Below are positions 15,123 through 28,855 of a stretch of DNA of 64,000 bases, piece by piece. The translations under genes were made by a program, and so were the position numbers. How positions within the stretch are numbered: the stretch's first letter is position 1; each line of letters begins with the position of its first letter. The notes under the pieces are model-generated. The model was not told the DNA's origin. It made no database searches and saw only the letters and a list, made by a program, of their open reading frames with translations. This DNA is from Erythrocercus mccallii (Eukaryota; Chordata; Aves; Passeriformes; Dicruridae): positions 43,964 through 107,963 of the forward strand of contig VZRG01002340.1 in assembly GCA_013397435.1 (NCBI GenBank), written 5' to 3'.

Positions 15123-15140
15123 TATATATATATATATATA
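15123..15140. repeat. (TA)9 microsatellite
   Basis: Nine uninterrupted TA dinucleotides. It is a simple-sequence repeat likely to vary in length between individuals. Confidence 0.95.
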
Positions 15141-17968
15141 TCACCATCTATTTGAGGAACGTACTTTTCTGCAGCTATAATAAAATGCAGAAACACAATA
15201 AAGGAAAATAACTGGGGAAGAAACTGAGGACTAAATGATTGTTGGTTTTGAGCTACACCTCCCATCATGAGACAAACATCAAGTAGTAAATCAGTTCTGC
15301 ATATCAGCTTGGCATACCACAACACACAAAATACATACCCATCCAACTGGTATCTCTCCTTCAAAACACTGAATATTCAATGCCAGCAGTATCAACCTAG
15401 ACAGCAATTTAACTCCAAGAGCTACCTCTTGATTTTGAGTTGGGCTCTCTGCTTTGCCCTTCAAACTGTACTCCACATTGCCAGTAGACTGCTCCTGATC
15501 ATAGTCCCTGCTCAAAGAATCTTAATTCCATCACACCAGACAAAGTGGCCTCCAACGAAATGACTTTGAGGTGCCTCTGTTACAGGGTGTCACAGCTGGG
15601 ACCACTGATCACTGCAGAACTGTCCTATGGAGAGCATCCTGAAAAGCACTGGTACTGGTAATGCAGGGACTGCAAGACAGTGACACATCATAGGGAAACT
15701 GCGTCAAACTGACTAAATATGGATTCTTTCTTGCATCACTTTTATGTTCTCTATTTATATTTATAAAAAAGACTTTCTTAAGGTGTGCCAACTCAGGTGT
15801 GGAGAGGAACCTGACTGCACTTAAGGGCTAGCAATGTATAAGGAAAAGTCTTTGTTCTGTTCATAACAAGCTATGTATAATTTGTTGCAACTGTAGAACA
15901 ATGGCCTAGATAAAGTGAATATCCACAGCAGTTGTTTTCCTGATGTATCACAGCACTAGCAGTCTCAAAACATCTAGGGGGCCAACTACCTGTGTTTCTG
16001 AAAAATAACAAAAAGAAATGGTGGAAGGAGGAAGGGATGGAGGCAAGAGTAGAGCACAGCCCATTGCTCCACTGAAAAAGTTACAGCTTATATCTCTCCA
16101 TTAAAACATTCAAACCAACTACATCAACATCACCCACTTTATCTATCACAAACACACGTGCTTTTGAAATGCCTTGAAAGGCAATTCTTCAAAGTAGAGC
16201 AGCCCATCAGGCTATGCCCACACGTGGTCCTCTCACACTGAAGCCTGTCCCAGAGCCCACCACTTGGCTGCAGTGGCCAAAGGACAAGGATGAACCAATG
16301 CAGGCACCAGCCACAGTGCAGGCAAGGGCTGGCAGCAGCTCCCCGCACACAGCACACTTCCCGTCCTTTTTGCAAAGGTCTCCTGAAATGCTAGATCTCT
16401 GTGCATTAAGCACAAGGGAAATTGCAGTCATGCATATACAAAATAAGCCAAAGTCTAACATGACAATTTTGGATGTGTACTAACTGGTGAATCAGACATT
16501 TTTCTACCTCTCATCTCCTTCCTCTGTTAACTGACAAGTCAAACTAATCCCTCCCCTTTGAAACTGTAATATTCAGATGAGAAGTGTAAGAGCAGACTTG
16601 GTCTTTAATTCTAAATTCTACATGTATTTTGGTTACAGTCTTAATAAGGGCATGCTAAGGGCCCTTCAGTCGCTTCCTTTCCTCTTGATTTTATCTTGTT
16701 TCATTCAAATTACTATGTATGACTTCATACAGTTCTGCTGTTTCAAGCATTGAAATCTGAATGCAGTAACAATCAGACTGCCATTAAATTCTGAGGCCTC
16801 CCCAGCAAACACAAACACAGACAACCTGCAATTTCTTTTGCATGCCAATCCTAGGAATGCTGCAGGTGTCTCTACATGGTTTCAGGCATGCAACTATGTG
16901 CTTCTCCTCAGCGAGCTGGGAGAAGGAGAAGGAATGAAGGAAAAGGGTTAAAAACCAGAGAGGCCATTATGTCACCACATCCATTTTTCAGGATGCAGTC
17001 CTAAGGAAAAGCTCTTGGGCTGACATATCAGCAGGAACAGCCAGTTGGAATTCCTGCCTCACTCAAGAGGAAGAACTTCAAAAAGCACACACAACTGGTT
17101 CTCAGGCTCTTCAAAGAGCTCTAGAAGCAGGAAAATACCAGACTATAACATATTCAAAACCCAATAATAACAGTGGCAGCTTCTGCCATCTTCTCACATT
17201 AGAGATGTATCTGCAACCAACCCCAGGAGTGAACACAGATAACAAGCCGGTATAATCAGCCCACAGGAGAAAATGGAAGTCAGGAAGAGGGAAGACGGAG
17301 GTGTCCCCCAAAATATTAAAATTTAACTATTTTGGTAAACTACTGCACTGGAAGTTTTAAAGATTAACTTGAGGGGAGGTAGAGGTTAGGGGAGAAGTAG
17401 AAAAATGCTTTTTTTTGATCAGTGTTGTCAGATGTGCTCTTCAACTTTTAACTCTGCTTCCTTGAAGAAGAAAGTGAGCTATAAAAGGGTTGCCAAGCTT
17501 CGAAGCAGAAAGAAAAAGGAAAATAAGCAAGCAGGTAAATGTCTCAAAGACACAGCTTCAAAAGGAACTGACAGTGCCAACACCATTAACTGGGGAGGCT
17601 GCCTGCATAAATCCATCCATATTTGAATGTGTTAATTTTCCCAAAGCTTACAACTGAATCAAAGGCTATTTCATACCTCAAGAAAAGAGAAAGGGTCTCA
17701 ATGAAGCAGGGAAAGAAAACCAAAAATCAGCACGACTGTACCAGTGAGAAGAGCACAGGCTGACCCCCCCACAGACGTGCTGCAAGCTCATGATATGATT
17801 TCATCCACAAGAGCCTCCTGTGTTGACACAGCCGCGCTGAAAATCAGATCTGGCTTCGCCACACAAAACAAAAGCTGCAGAACACATCAGGTTTTTTTGC
17901 ATTTTTAAGCCAAATCCAGTGCCTGTTCTGGGTCACATGAGAGCTGTATGGCTGCACCAGAACAACCA

Positions 17969-17996
17969 GTGTGTATGTGTGTATGTGTATGTGTTG
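17969..17996. repeat. GT/GTAT-rich microsatellite
   Basis: Alternating GTGTGTAT and GTGTAT units over 28 bases. It is an imperfect purine-pyrimidine alternating repeat. Confidence 0.9.
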
Positions 17997-20900
17997 AAAC
18001 AGGGGATGTGAATTCAGCTCGTAAAAACACAGTTAAAGCCGGCTCTCCCTGCCAGGGACAGACCTCTGGGCTAAGAGGAATTTATAAATGAGCAAGTAAA
18101 ACCTATCTATGTAAGTCTCTTTGGAGACAACGCTACACCTCGTGCACTACCGTATTGCATATCCAATAGACATTTTCAGGGGATGAGTAAATAACACTGT
18201 GTTCCAAAGATGTTGGCTCCCTGTCACTGTCACTGTCAATGTCTGCTGTCACTAGGGAGTCCCCTACAGACTGTAAGGCATAAGCCACCTGCTGAAGGGA
18301 TTGCCTGTGGCTGGCACGCCCAGGCTGCAGCCCTGATTTTAGGTTGCAAAAGGACAAACTGTGACGTGGCATCCCAAAAGAGGCAGCTGTCTAAGGCTTG
18401 CCACCTGTGCTCCTGAACAGGCACGTGCAACAAAATGCACATAGAAAAGCTTTACTTGCAGACCCCAAAGCTCTTGTATTCTAGTGCATGTAACACTGAC
18501 ATTCAAAGAGAGCTCTGAATCCAAGGGGAAAATACAGTTGCTAAAACATTTGTGTTATGAGCAGGGTTCTGAGTGCAGTTAAATGCCTGTTTCTTTTATT
18601 ACGTATCAGTTTCAAATCCCCCCAACTCAATTTACTTCAACTTTTAAAAAGAGAAAATTCGTCACTCATTTGCATTGCTTTCGCATTCTCTGTTTTGTTG
18701 CATTCATACATTCACAACTGCTTAAATGATCTTTGATTTGAGAAGCTGAATTCTCATTTGCAAGGCAAACAGCATTCATACCCAAGGAAAATAAAATGCT
18801 CATCACTTTTATTTAAATAAAAATACCTTTCCACCTTTTTAAATACTTTATTCCTGTTCCCCTGAGTTTTAGCTCTCTGCAGAGTTATCACAGCACACTT
18901 CAACAGACCTTTTCCACCACTAGAGTGAGAAAACACTTAGATATGAACTCGTGCTTTGAAACAGAACAGAAAACCCTGGCAGGCTTCTGCGGAATGTAAA
19001 AGAATCCTTACGTGCAGTAAAAACCACACATGCAACAATGCAGAGGAGAAAAGCAGCAAGAGTCATCGGTTTGACTAATTCTGGCACAGATAATTTTTGG
19101 AGAATAAAATAACCATGTAGAAAACTCGTATACACTGAAAAAAAACCAGTTTGAAAAAGGTAACACGGCTCATTTCTTGCCCCCACCGTGTCTCAGCAAG
19201 CCTCACAATTATTTAGACAAGAAAAGGCATTTTATGCCTTTTATTAACAGAGATTCCCAGATCAATGTAATCTAGATAATCCATATTCCATGCATAATCC
19301 CAGCATCCACATAATCTATATTCCACTTACTTTTAGAAAGTGGAGCAAAACCAAAGAGCAAATCCAAGAAGTGTCTTAACCAAAGCTAGTACTAACACAC
19401 AGAAGCTTTCAACTTCCTGAGAAGATTAGGTTGCAAAGCTCTGATTTGTAGCTCTTCAGCTCTGTGGCACTATACTGTGGTACACAGCTGAAAAACAATT
19501 CATCAAGATTTGGAAACACATCCTAGTGATGTTTATTTATATGAAAACTGGTGCAAGTAGTCAAACTTGCACAAAATATATTTTATCAATTCTCTCCACC
19601 TACCACTCTCAGGTTTACATTTACTTCTGTTTAACAGCTCTTTTCTTCTTATTTGGATATTTCATTAAAATCCCCCAAAAGAAGATTATAAGTTTCTAAT
19701 ACTGCATTTATTTCACCTCTGAGAAAAGTGAGAGAACCTTTGGCTCCCTGGAATCACACCAGCACAAAAATACATTGCGGGTGCTGCAAGAAACTTCTGC
19801 TGCTCATGAAATGTTCTCAGAGTGTACGGCACATACCGTGTTCAGAGCAGTTACAGTGCTTTTCTAGAAAGAAGCATTTGATGTACATCTAACAAAACTA
19901 ACTGACTGTAGCAGTTGGAAAACAATAGGAATGTAACAATAAGGTTATTTTCTCCTGCTTCTTGGACACTATGGCCTGACAAAGTGCCATCTCTAAGGAA
20001 GTCCTGCCTATTTGGTAAAAAGTGTTAGCACTAGAAAATTCCCTATTGCGAGGATGCAAACTCCGAAAGTTTGGTCAAGAGTTGTATGACAGATACACAT
20101 TGATAAAGCCATTGATATTTCCATCTTTAGTGCTAAAACCACTCAGTTTTCTTTCTGCTTTAAGTTTTGGCTAAGTATGTGGCCTCCAAGTCCTTCTGGT
20201 GCTCTTCTTGAAATGATGCAAATAAATTGCAAATTCAACATTTTCATACACATGGGATTATATAAGGAATGCCAGGACAAATCCAGACTTACTAAAAAAA
20301 TATTACTCATGTTCAAATACTTTGTAGTTATTTTTTCTCTACTGAAAAGAACTTAAACTTGTATTTCTCACATATGTTGCAGAGTACAAAGTCCTAGGGA
20401 AGAGGAACAGACTTCAAAGTATACCTTCAGAATATTTCTCTTTTAGGATGAATTTTTTTTAATAACTTTTAGTTGTCAAACATATTTTGAAGAGACATGA
20501 TCAGTTCAGACACGCATTACTGAGCCTTGTAGAGAGATTATTGGATAAAATTCCTTGAGCAGGTCTGACTAAGCATTGCTCTGTAAAAGCTTGCCATGAA
20601 GCTACAGACTTGAGCAGAACAGAGAAACAGGCTACTCCAATTTTGCATCCAGATCATAATTTGGAGCTTATGCTCATCCTAAAACTGGCCCTACCTCTTT
20701 AATATTGGTGCCACAACTGCTGTCTCTCACCTGTGTCACTCCCATGGAAAACTCCCACTGCCTACACTAAGAGGCTCCAATCTGAGCTGTACACTCAATA
20801 AAATACCTTTTCTCAAAGTCATTTAAAGCCTTGAGAGAAAGTAAAACAAATGGAGATAAACAAATGGTGAGGTTGATGGACAGAAGGAATAGAAATAAAG

Positions 20901-21607
20901 AAGACACACAGCTTCACAGTAGTAGTACAAGCATGATTAATTGGAAAGAGGCCTATGGATTTGTACTGTTTATTTTGAGCTACAAAATATAAATTAAGTA
21001 CTGCAACTTAAACAACTGTTTCCTTACTCATTAGACTCAGGTATGCATCAAGCCTTTATATATTAAAATGATGAATAATTCTGCGTATATCATTCAGCAA
21101 AAGCTCATGCATGTTATATGACATGAAAGAAAAATGAAGCAACAAGCAAGTCAGGGAAAGACATTCAATGACTAAGCATCAGACCTGGCAAGGACAACAG
21201 TGATGAAGCAATCCCTGCACTGACAAGTAGAGTTAATACACAATACTGACAAGGTGGGCCAAACTTCTTGTGCCTCAGAAGGCAGCAAAGCCTGGAAGAA
21301 CAAGATAATAGCAAATAATTGTAAAGACTGACATGCCTACTGCTTCCTGCTGAAGAGCAGTGGTGGCAAGAGCACTGCTGTGCAAGGAGCTATGGTTGGC
21401 TGCTTCCCTCTCCCCTGGCCTGCCAGCTCCACAGCAGGAGCTGCAAGGAAACAAAAGGGAATATAAGGCAAAAGCACAGCAGACAGTGAACCAGAAAACA
21501 TGGTTGTCTAGCCAAAGCTCCCTCTTTTTAAAATACTTGTATCTCTAATAATACCCAAAACTTTCTGGATATTCATCTTGATGGATGTGGTGTGGGATGT
21601 TTTTACA

Positions 21608-21879
21608 AGAGCGTAAAGTGATAGGACAAAAGGTAAATGGCTTTAAACTGAAAGAGGGCAGGTTTAGATTCCAGACATTAGGAAGACATTCTTTACTGGG
21701 AGGGTGGTGAGGCAGTGGAACATATTGTCCAGTGAAGTTGTGGGTGCCCCGTCCTTGGAGGTGTTCAAGGCCAGGCTGGATGGGGCTCTGAGCAACCTGG
21801 TTTAGTACAAGGTGTCTGTGCAGGAGGATTGAAACTAGACAGTGCCCTTGAGGTCACTTCCAGCCCAACCCTTCTATGA
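21608..21879 (+). mobile_element. CR1 LINE, 5'-truncated 3' end
   Basis: About 270 bases match the avian CR1 3' region by eye: a GAGCGTAAAGTGATAGGACA segment, then GGCTTTAAACTGAAAGAGGG, a TTAGGAAGACATTCTTTACT segment, TTGGAGGTGTTCAAGGCCAG, GGATGGGGCTCTGAGCAACC, and a tail near AGGTCACTTCCAGCCCAACC ending TTCTATGA. CR1 elements are non-LTR retrotransposons that are normally severely 5'-truncated, lack a poly-A tail and do not leave clear target-site duplications, as here. No coding capacity remains. Mismatches indicate moderate age. Confidence 0.93.
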
Positions 21880-24800
21880 AATCCAAGTGTGCAAAAACAT
21901 TAAGTACCTGCACAGTGTAGTAAAGCAGTCAAAACTGCTAAAGTTCAGGCACAGGTTAATTATGAAATAGAAATACAGCAATATGGACAGGCTTAATGCT
22001 TTTAAGGAAATCAGATACCCTGTGGAGAGGGCAAATTTCCAAGAGTCACATGATTTCTGGTTTGAATTTTTGCTCTCTTGCTATTTAGGATAATAAATTG
22101 TGGCTAAGAATTTGTGTAAAAATTGGAGGAGGTTACAGAGAAGTAAACTATTTCTGAATTTATAAAATGAGCACGAAAATGTTCTGCCTTATTTACATCT
22201 CTATCATAGTGAAACCTTAAAGTAGATTGAGGGCTCTTTTAAAGAAGTTTCATGATAAAGCAGCACTTGATAGGTAAGCTTTGGAAAAATCTTGCTATTG
22301 GGGCACTAACCTGCAACTGAGAGCTCAAGGCAGGAACTCTCTAAACTCTGTGGTAGTTCCTTCCTCAGACACCAAAACTCACATCAGGTCGCTGACAGAT
22401 TTGTAGCAGTTGGTAAAAGTCAGACAAGTAAAGTAGCTACTATCTGCACCCACACACCCTGTCCCAAGGCAAAGGTTCCCCGTTTACACACGGAGCAGCT
22501 TGGGAACAAATGTAGTTTTCCTCCCAGGAACCAGAGTCTGTTTACCTTGGTATATGCCCAGTTAAAATGTGTAGATTTCTACCTAGGAGCAAGAGGGATT
22601 GCTTGCCAGTTGTAGTCTCTCCCTGAAACAGTTTTCAGCTTCTATATCGTTTCCCATCACAAGAGCCAGACAACCCCACTAGAAATGGCTCCAACAGGTC
22701 CAAGAATGAACAGGATATGAAGGTACTCATCAAAGCAGGTTCTGGTTGCACAGGCTACGGCCAACTGCTCCTTGCTGCTGTATCCCACAACACGGCATAA
22801 GGAAGTGTCCAACCAAAGGATCATCTTTAGACTTGAACAGTAACCTAAAACTGTAACCTTAATTTCTAAAGGATATTCTACTATAGCTCCAATGTCCCAT
22901 TACTCCACTTTGAACAGGACACTTCCTACTTAAATTGCTTTTATTCCAGTTAATTTGCACTTTGAGTCTGCTCATATAATATCAGTTTGTGTAACATTCA
23001 AATAATGTTATAGATTAACATTAATGTTTTATTTCGGCTCTAAAGACACAGTGAAAATTACCCTAGTAAGAAAAATATGAAGGAAACACCTAACTAGGCA
23101 AGAACTGTGAACACCACAATCATACCCAGCAACCAGTTATAAATAAACTCTATAGCCAAACCCAACTTCCAAATTATTTGTTACCATGAAAGCAACTTCC
23201 ATTGTTCTTCCCAAGCCAACCTGTCTGTATGGACTATGAGCATCAAAGGATGTCCATCTCAGTGATGGTCTTCCAGAACTCTTACCACAAATTGGACATC
23301 ATACCACAATTTAGCATTTACCAAAAAATCACCACAATTTTCCTATGTTCATTGCTACTTATATTCAAGATTTATGCCAAACTGGCATTTACTCCAGTGG
23401 CATTCCTTTTGATGAATGATGGCAAAACACATGATGACACACCTGACAAATAAGAAGTTTGGTATGGGGAAACGTGGATATCGGCAAGTTTTCAGTCTTC
23501 AATTTATTGTTTTCATCAACCCAACCCCAGCTCTAATTTGGGAACATTTTATTTTGGTCAAAGAACTCATCTAGCAGAACAAGTCATGCTTTGTTAGTTC
23601 TTGCCCAGGGAATAGGTGTGTTACTCAAATTATACTCTCACAGACTAGGAATAAAGAGGATGGGTTGGAAAAGAAAATCATTATTGGAGCTAGGCTTCAA
23701 TTTAGCTGGAGACAGTGGAAAAGAAAATACTGACAAGGTATTAGCACACTTGGATTTTTTCATACAGTGAAATATTGAAAAAAAATGCAGCAAATTAACT
23801 TTTAAAATATTTTTAATGCACCCTATTGTAACAAAATACCCTATTTCACTTTATGTTTCACCCGCTAATATTATGACCCTGTGTCCTGAACAGTCTTTGT
23901 ATTTTGAACATGTATTTTCTATTGGCAAACATCTACTCTATAAAGGCAAATTTTATATTAAAACTACCAGAATTTAATTCTTGAGTGTTACTGGAGATGC
24001 ATTTTTTAATAACCCTTAAAATTTGTGGATATTACAGTGTTTCACATTTTAAGGAAAATTGCTGCAATTGATGTGTCAGTTTTGAGTAAAATTAGTGCTC
24101 ATGAGAAGGCACCAGGTTAATAACTCTGGAGAAGCTTGTCTATTTCTGTTCCATTTAGATCTGTCAAAAGCCTGAATTTTTGTATTAGAAATGCAGATCC
24201 TGTCTAGCCTAGAAGATGAAGAGTTTGCAGAACACTGACACTGCAAGAGTAACAAAATCAAGTTCAGACAACAAAAAAGCCAATTTCATTTTAGCCTCCC
24301 ACAAGGTTTTTAACCCTTTTCGAAGAAATAAAACCATAAAACTGGTAATTTGCCAGTTAACAGAAAACAGAACTTCATGCATTTTGGCCAACAGGTCAGA
24401 GTTGTTGTTTCACATAAATCACAGAGAGGGTCAAGAGTATCTCTGCATGGCACCCAGAAGGCATGAGGCCCTCAAGGGATGCTGCTTCTGAATTACCGAC
24501 ATCCAAATCTGGAGAATCTGAAATAGAGAACTCTACGTTTCAGCTCTGGCCTGTCCTATCCCAAACACAAACAGATGAAAAGAACACAATTGATAGAAAC
24601 TCTAAATACAACTTTGTAGTTCAGTTTAAACTTGTAATATTTTTCGTTTACAGTGCTTTCCCTTTCCCTACATATTTTTGGAGGAAAGATACAAAGACAT
24701 AAAAATATTTAAAAATTTAATATTGAATTAAAATGTCTACAAACAATTACATAAACAGCTTGACTGCAGTTTACTTTTGAGCTCTACAATCACATGAGCA

Positions 24801-27800
24801 GCATCTTTAAATGTAATTTCTTAGTGATTTCAGTCCCTCTATCATCTGTTGCCTGGGAATTCAGCACCTCTGGGCAGTACACAAATTTATGGTCTTCATT
24901 CAAAAAAAGATAATAAAATAGAAGAAAAAAGCTCTCTTACTATCAAATCTACTAATACCAAGTAATGGTGTTCTTTTCCTCAAAATTTTTCAGACTTTAG
25001 CTGACACACAGTAAGTAGAGGCGTATTTGCGCATTCATCATTTTCCAACAAAAATAACCACCTATAACTTCTCCCAGTGGGTAGCATCAATTTAAAAACA
25101 ATCAGGAAAAGCTTTATAAACTAGCAGTGAACAAAAGATGTTTCTGGTGTCATGACAAAGCCAGAACTGACACAGCGGAGTTAGCAGGGCATTGTATTCC
25201 TCCTGAGCAGCTACTGCAAGCTTCAGCAAATGGAAAGAGCAGCATCATGATCCAATCACAATGTATTTCTGAGTTTAGGATCAAAGTGCCAGGTTGACAG
25301 ATTCTGCCAGCTAAAAAACAGGTACAGTTACTGCCAGGAAAAAAAAAAATTAGGTGGAGGACTAATGTGAAAACCAAGAGTGGTTTTCATTTCTGCCCTG
25401 GTTACCTCCTCAGTGCTAAGGCTGCAATCCTGCTCTTCACACCATTAACATCAGAGACAAGGATGCAACCAGCATCTATGACTTAAAATATGGCAAACAA
25501 AACCAGAGTGGATTTACATGACACAGAACATAAATGAAAGCAAGTTAACATTGAAGCCTTCCCTTTTACGAAACTTTTCATTGTGTTTTTCATTTATCCC
25601 AGCATAGATTAAAAAACTGACACAAAGAAGCAAATGTACAGGATGGAACATAGCACACACAATTCTTTACCAGATAATAATAAAATAGTACTTTTTATAA
25701 AATGTAAGAGGAGGAGAGACACCAGCATGGGATGATGGGCTTAATCAGTGTGCTGCTGTGGTGAACACGTGCCACAGCACAAGGTTGCTCACCATCCAGT
25801 GGTGCCAAGGGAAAAGGAGCAAAAAATGGAATACCTGTAAACTATGAGCCTCCAATTTACAGTTTCCTAGGAGAATTAAGGAAATGTATTTTTCACTGTG
25901 ACAAAACAGCAGCCCAATTTCATCAGCTTAAATAAGTATTAAATTCACCTGGCCACTAGTAAGAGAGTAAATTTAGAGCTACTAACTATGTAGCCATGAA
26001 GAAACTCTTAGTAACTCTTTAGTAACCAAAGTTTTATTAATTTCACTACATCTTCCACATGTAAGCAACCAAAAAATTAAATGTGCTGCAGAAATTACTT
26101 TATTTGTGTTTTTCGTTCCAATCGTTTACACATGTCTGTAAATGTGCTGTTTAGAGAGCACTTCTGTGTACTGGGCATTCACATACTTCAAGATGACAAA
26201 TGAAAGCAATGATTTTTGCAACTGCAGCAATAACACATCTGAGAGATGTGGACATTCCAGCACCAGTAAGGAATAATCTGGATTGGTGACATTCTGCAGG
26301 GAAACCAGGCACCTCCCAGTATAAGGGGCAATGATTTAAAGGTCAGGTCCCAGTGCTGCCAGTCCCACCTCGATCAGCAGCGATTTGGCCAGCAGAGACT
26401 ATCTTGGCTGGGCACCACGGCACCCCTCCAATTCTCTGTTTATTGCAGCACAGGAGTGCTGGGGGGGCACAGGCATCAGCCTCACTTCACTCATCAGGGA
26501 GCTGCAACCCCGCAGTGGGACCGCTGGCTGCATCCAGAGCCACAACACAGCATTTCCCCTCAGCACCTCACTTTTCTGACATTTTGCATCTCTGCTCCCA
26601 CTTGCTTTGTTCTAGCCCACTATATGATGCCGTAAGTCACACGCTAAATTTCCCTGATCTGGGAGAAAAAGACACCACATTCTTATTCTGTCCTCTGCAG
26701 CTGTCCCTCTCTGTGCTGCTCTAACTGCTGCATCCCTCCTTATCTCACATCCCCTCACTCTTTGCCTGGGACACACAGCTCAGGACCTGGCTGCCCAGTT
26801 GCAGCTCTTCTCTCACAGGCTTTTCCCACATTAAGGTGTCCAGGAAAATCCAGGACTGCTGAGTCTCCCTTGTTACCACGTCTGTCTTGCTGATATTTTA
26901 TTTTTAAGAGAACCATATGAAAATCAGCATGACAATGAAGCAGGGCCAAGCCACTAACTGGAAATCATGTGAAGTTAATTTCTTTAAAAACAGAAAATAT
27001 AAACACTTCTACGGTAGGACAAGGAACAAATGTTCTCCAGTATCAAAATGAAAATTATTTTTTCCTTTTTATAAAGTATGATATTATTGTAGCATCTCTA
27101 GATTTTTAGAAGCAAGTAATTTTTTAAAGTATCCTTTGGTTTGTTGAGTTAAAAAATAAAAAGAGAGAGTGAGCATATAAAAGACAGAGAAACAAAAGAA
27201 ATGTTGGGTTTTTCCAACACCTTAGAAATTACACAGCCCCATACCTGAGATAAAACACAAAAACATCTGCTACCTATTTATCTTAAAAACATTTAAATGC
27301 ATAAAAACATTTTTGAGAACTTTTTTTTAAGATTCAGTTCTGCAAAGGCTTATGCATTTGATTGACCACATGAACAGTTCCCTTTAGGTAGTGCAAGAAA
27401 ACAAAATGTACGTATCTGTGGAATTGTTTCCTAAGAACTGCATTAATTCCTAAAATACAGACAAGGATTCTAGAAACAAATCAGAAAAGTTCCTTTAGAG
27501 CACTCTTATCCAATTTCAGTATTTGATATGGCACTAACTGAGCAGAAAAACCATTAATAAATTAGAAGTGCAAAGAATGCAAGATAGAGTGCACAGACTT
27601 TTATACATCGTTTTCACCCATATCTGCAGATTTTTGTGCAATCTTCTCCCAAAATCCAGCACTCAGTTTGTACCCATAATTTCAGGCTTTCCTATTTTTT
27701 TTTCCTGTTTCACCATGGCAGGCATTTCAAATGCCCTTTTTTTGGTAGCTCCTCCTCAGTTTATGCTATTTAGCTTTGTGGTGCCTATCAAGTCAGATTT

Positions 27801-28759
27801 CACAGGAGAGCCTTTTACACTATAAGATGTTGTTATTATCCTACACATTTATGTATGATTTTTATGTTTTCAGAAATTACAGAAACCAAAAATCTTCCTT
27901 TGTTATCACAGCACTATCCTTCAAACAAGATTTTTTTTCCTCCTATGAACAAGATTTTTCTTTTCCCCCATGCAGTTTGTCTCTTTTCTATATATTTACA
28001 CCCATGGGATTTTGCTGGTATCCAGAGCTCTGGACAGAACTGTGACCTCATCAACATACAATCAGGGTCATAAAGCTTGTGCTGGACCTGACAAAAATCA
28101 ATATCTCTAAAAACAGTGACATAAGTAGAAGACTCATATTTACCATTTGGCTCAGAATATTCTGCGTCCATCATCAGGTATCAGCAGGGACAAAGCGAAG
28201 CGTCTCGGAGCACCAGCAAATGGGCTGCTTCCACTGAATAGTTTGGATGCAGTTTGACAATGAAAACACTTTTTAAAACAGAAAACAAGCAGGCAACAGC
28301 AAGCTGAATAGCGGGTGGAAAGCTCTAGTAAGCGCATTCTGTGGCACAGGCAGCTGCAAATCACAACAGGCCATTCCCCTGGTTTGTCAAGGGATTGCTA
28401 CGAGTTAACACAACTTGCAAACAATAAATATCGTTCTGGCCACTTGTAAAGGTCCATTAGTTTTGTCCACGTTTATCAGAGATTGTATCTCGATTCATAC
28501 AACTCTGTGTATAAAAGAACCTGTCCTCCAAAACAAATTACATCAGCTCCTCATTAGTAAGTATCTTTAGGAACAAAACAGGAGTCAAAGTTTTCACAGT
28601 TTGAAAGGCACAAATAAAAACAGTAGTTTTAAATCGACTCTAAATGAAAGCATGGTAGAGTGAAACAGCTATATTCCTAGCAATTGTACCAGGCAAAACA
28701 CCCATGCAGATGGTTTGCTCAATATCACTTTTTTTCTGACAGAAGACTCAATGTTGCTC

Positions 28760-28855
28760 ATTTGCATTAGAACGGCCAGACAAAATCGCTGTGTGTGATA
28801 ATTTGCTGTAGCTAGAGAGAATTTGCAATGAGAGCTTGAAAGTTTTCATAGCAAC
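28760..28855. promoter_or_regulatory. Candidate enhancer motifs: octamer and RFX-like X-box
   Basis: A perfect POU octamer ATTTGCAT is at 28760-28767. An X-box-like GTTTTCATAGCAAC is at 28842-28855; its reverse complement GTTGCTATGAAAAC resembles the RFX consensus GTTGCCATGGCAAC. Motifs this short occur by chance many times in 60 kb, so this is a pointer, not a demonstration. Confidence 0.2.

Larger units (their letters stand above)
1..21607. other. Intronic stretch without recognised genes or transposons
   Basis: AT-rich unique-looking DNA. It contains the hairpins and microsatellites listed separately, and GC-richer patches near 6840-7390 and 13140-13530. The latter holds a 131-codon plus-strand frame (13154-13549) with no recognisable domain. 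No interspersed repeat was identified by eye; ancient decayed copies would be missed. Confidence 0.6.

Noticed and set aside
24901..25400. Processed pseudogene with poly-A tail near A-rich runs
   Set aside because: A-rich runs are short and no protein-like sequence precedes them on either strand.
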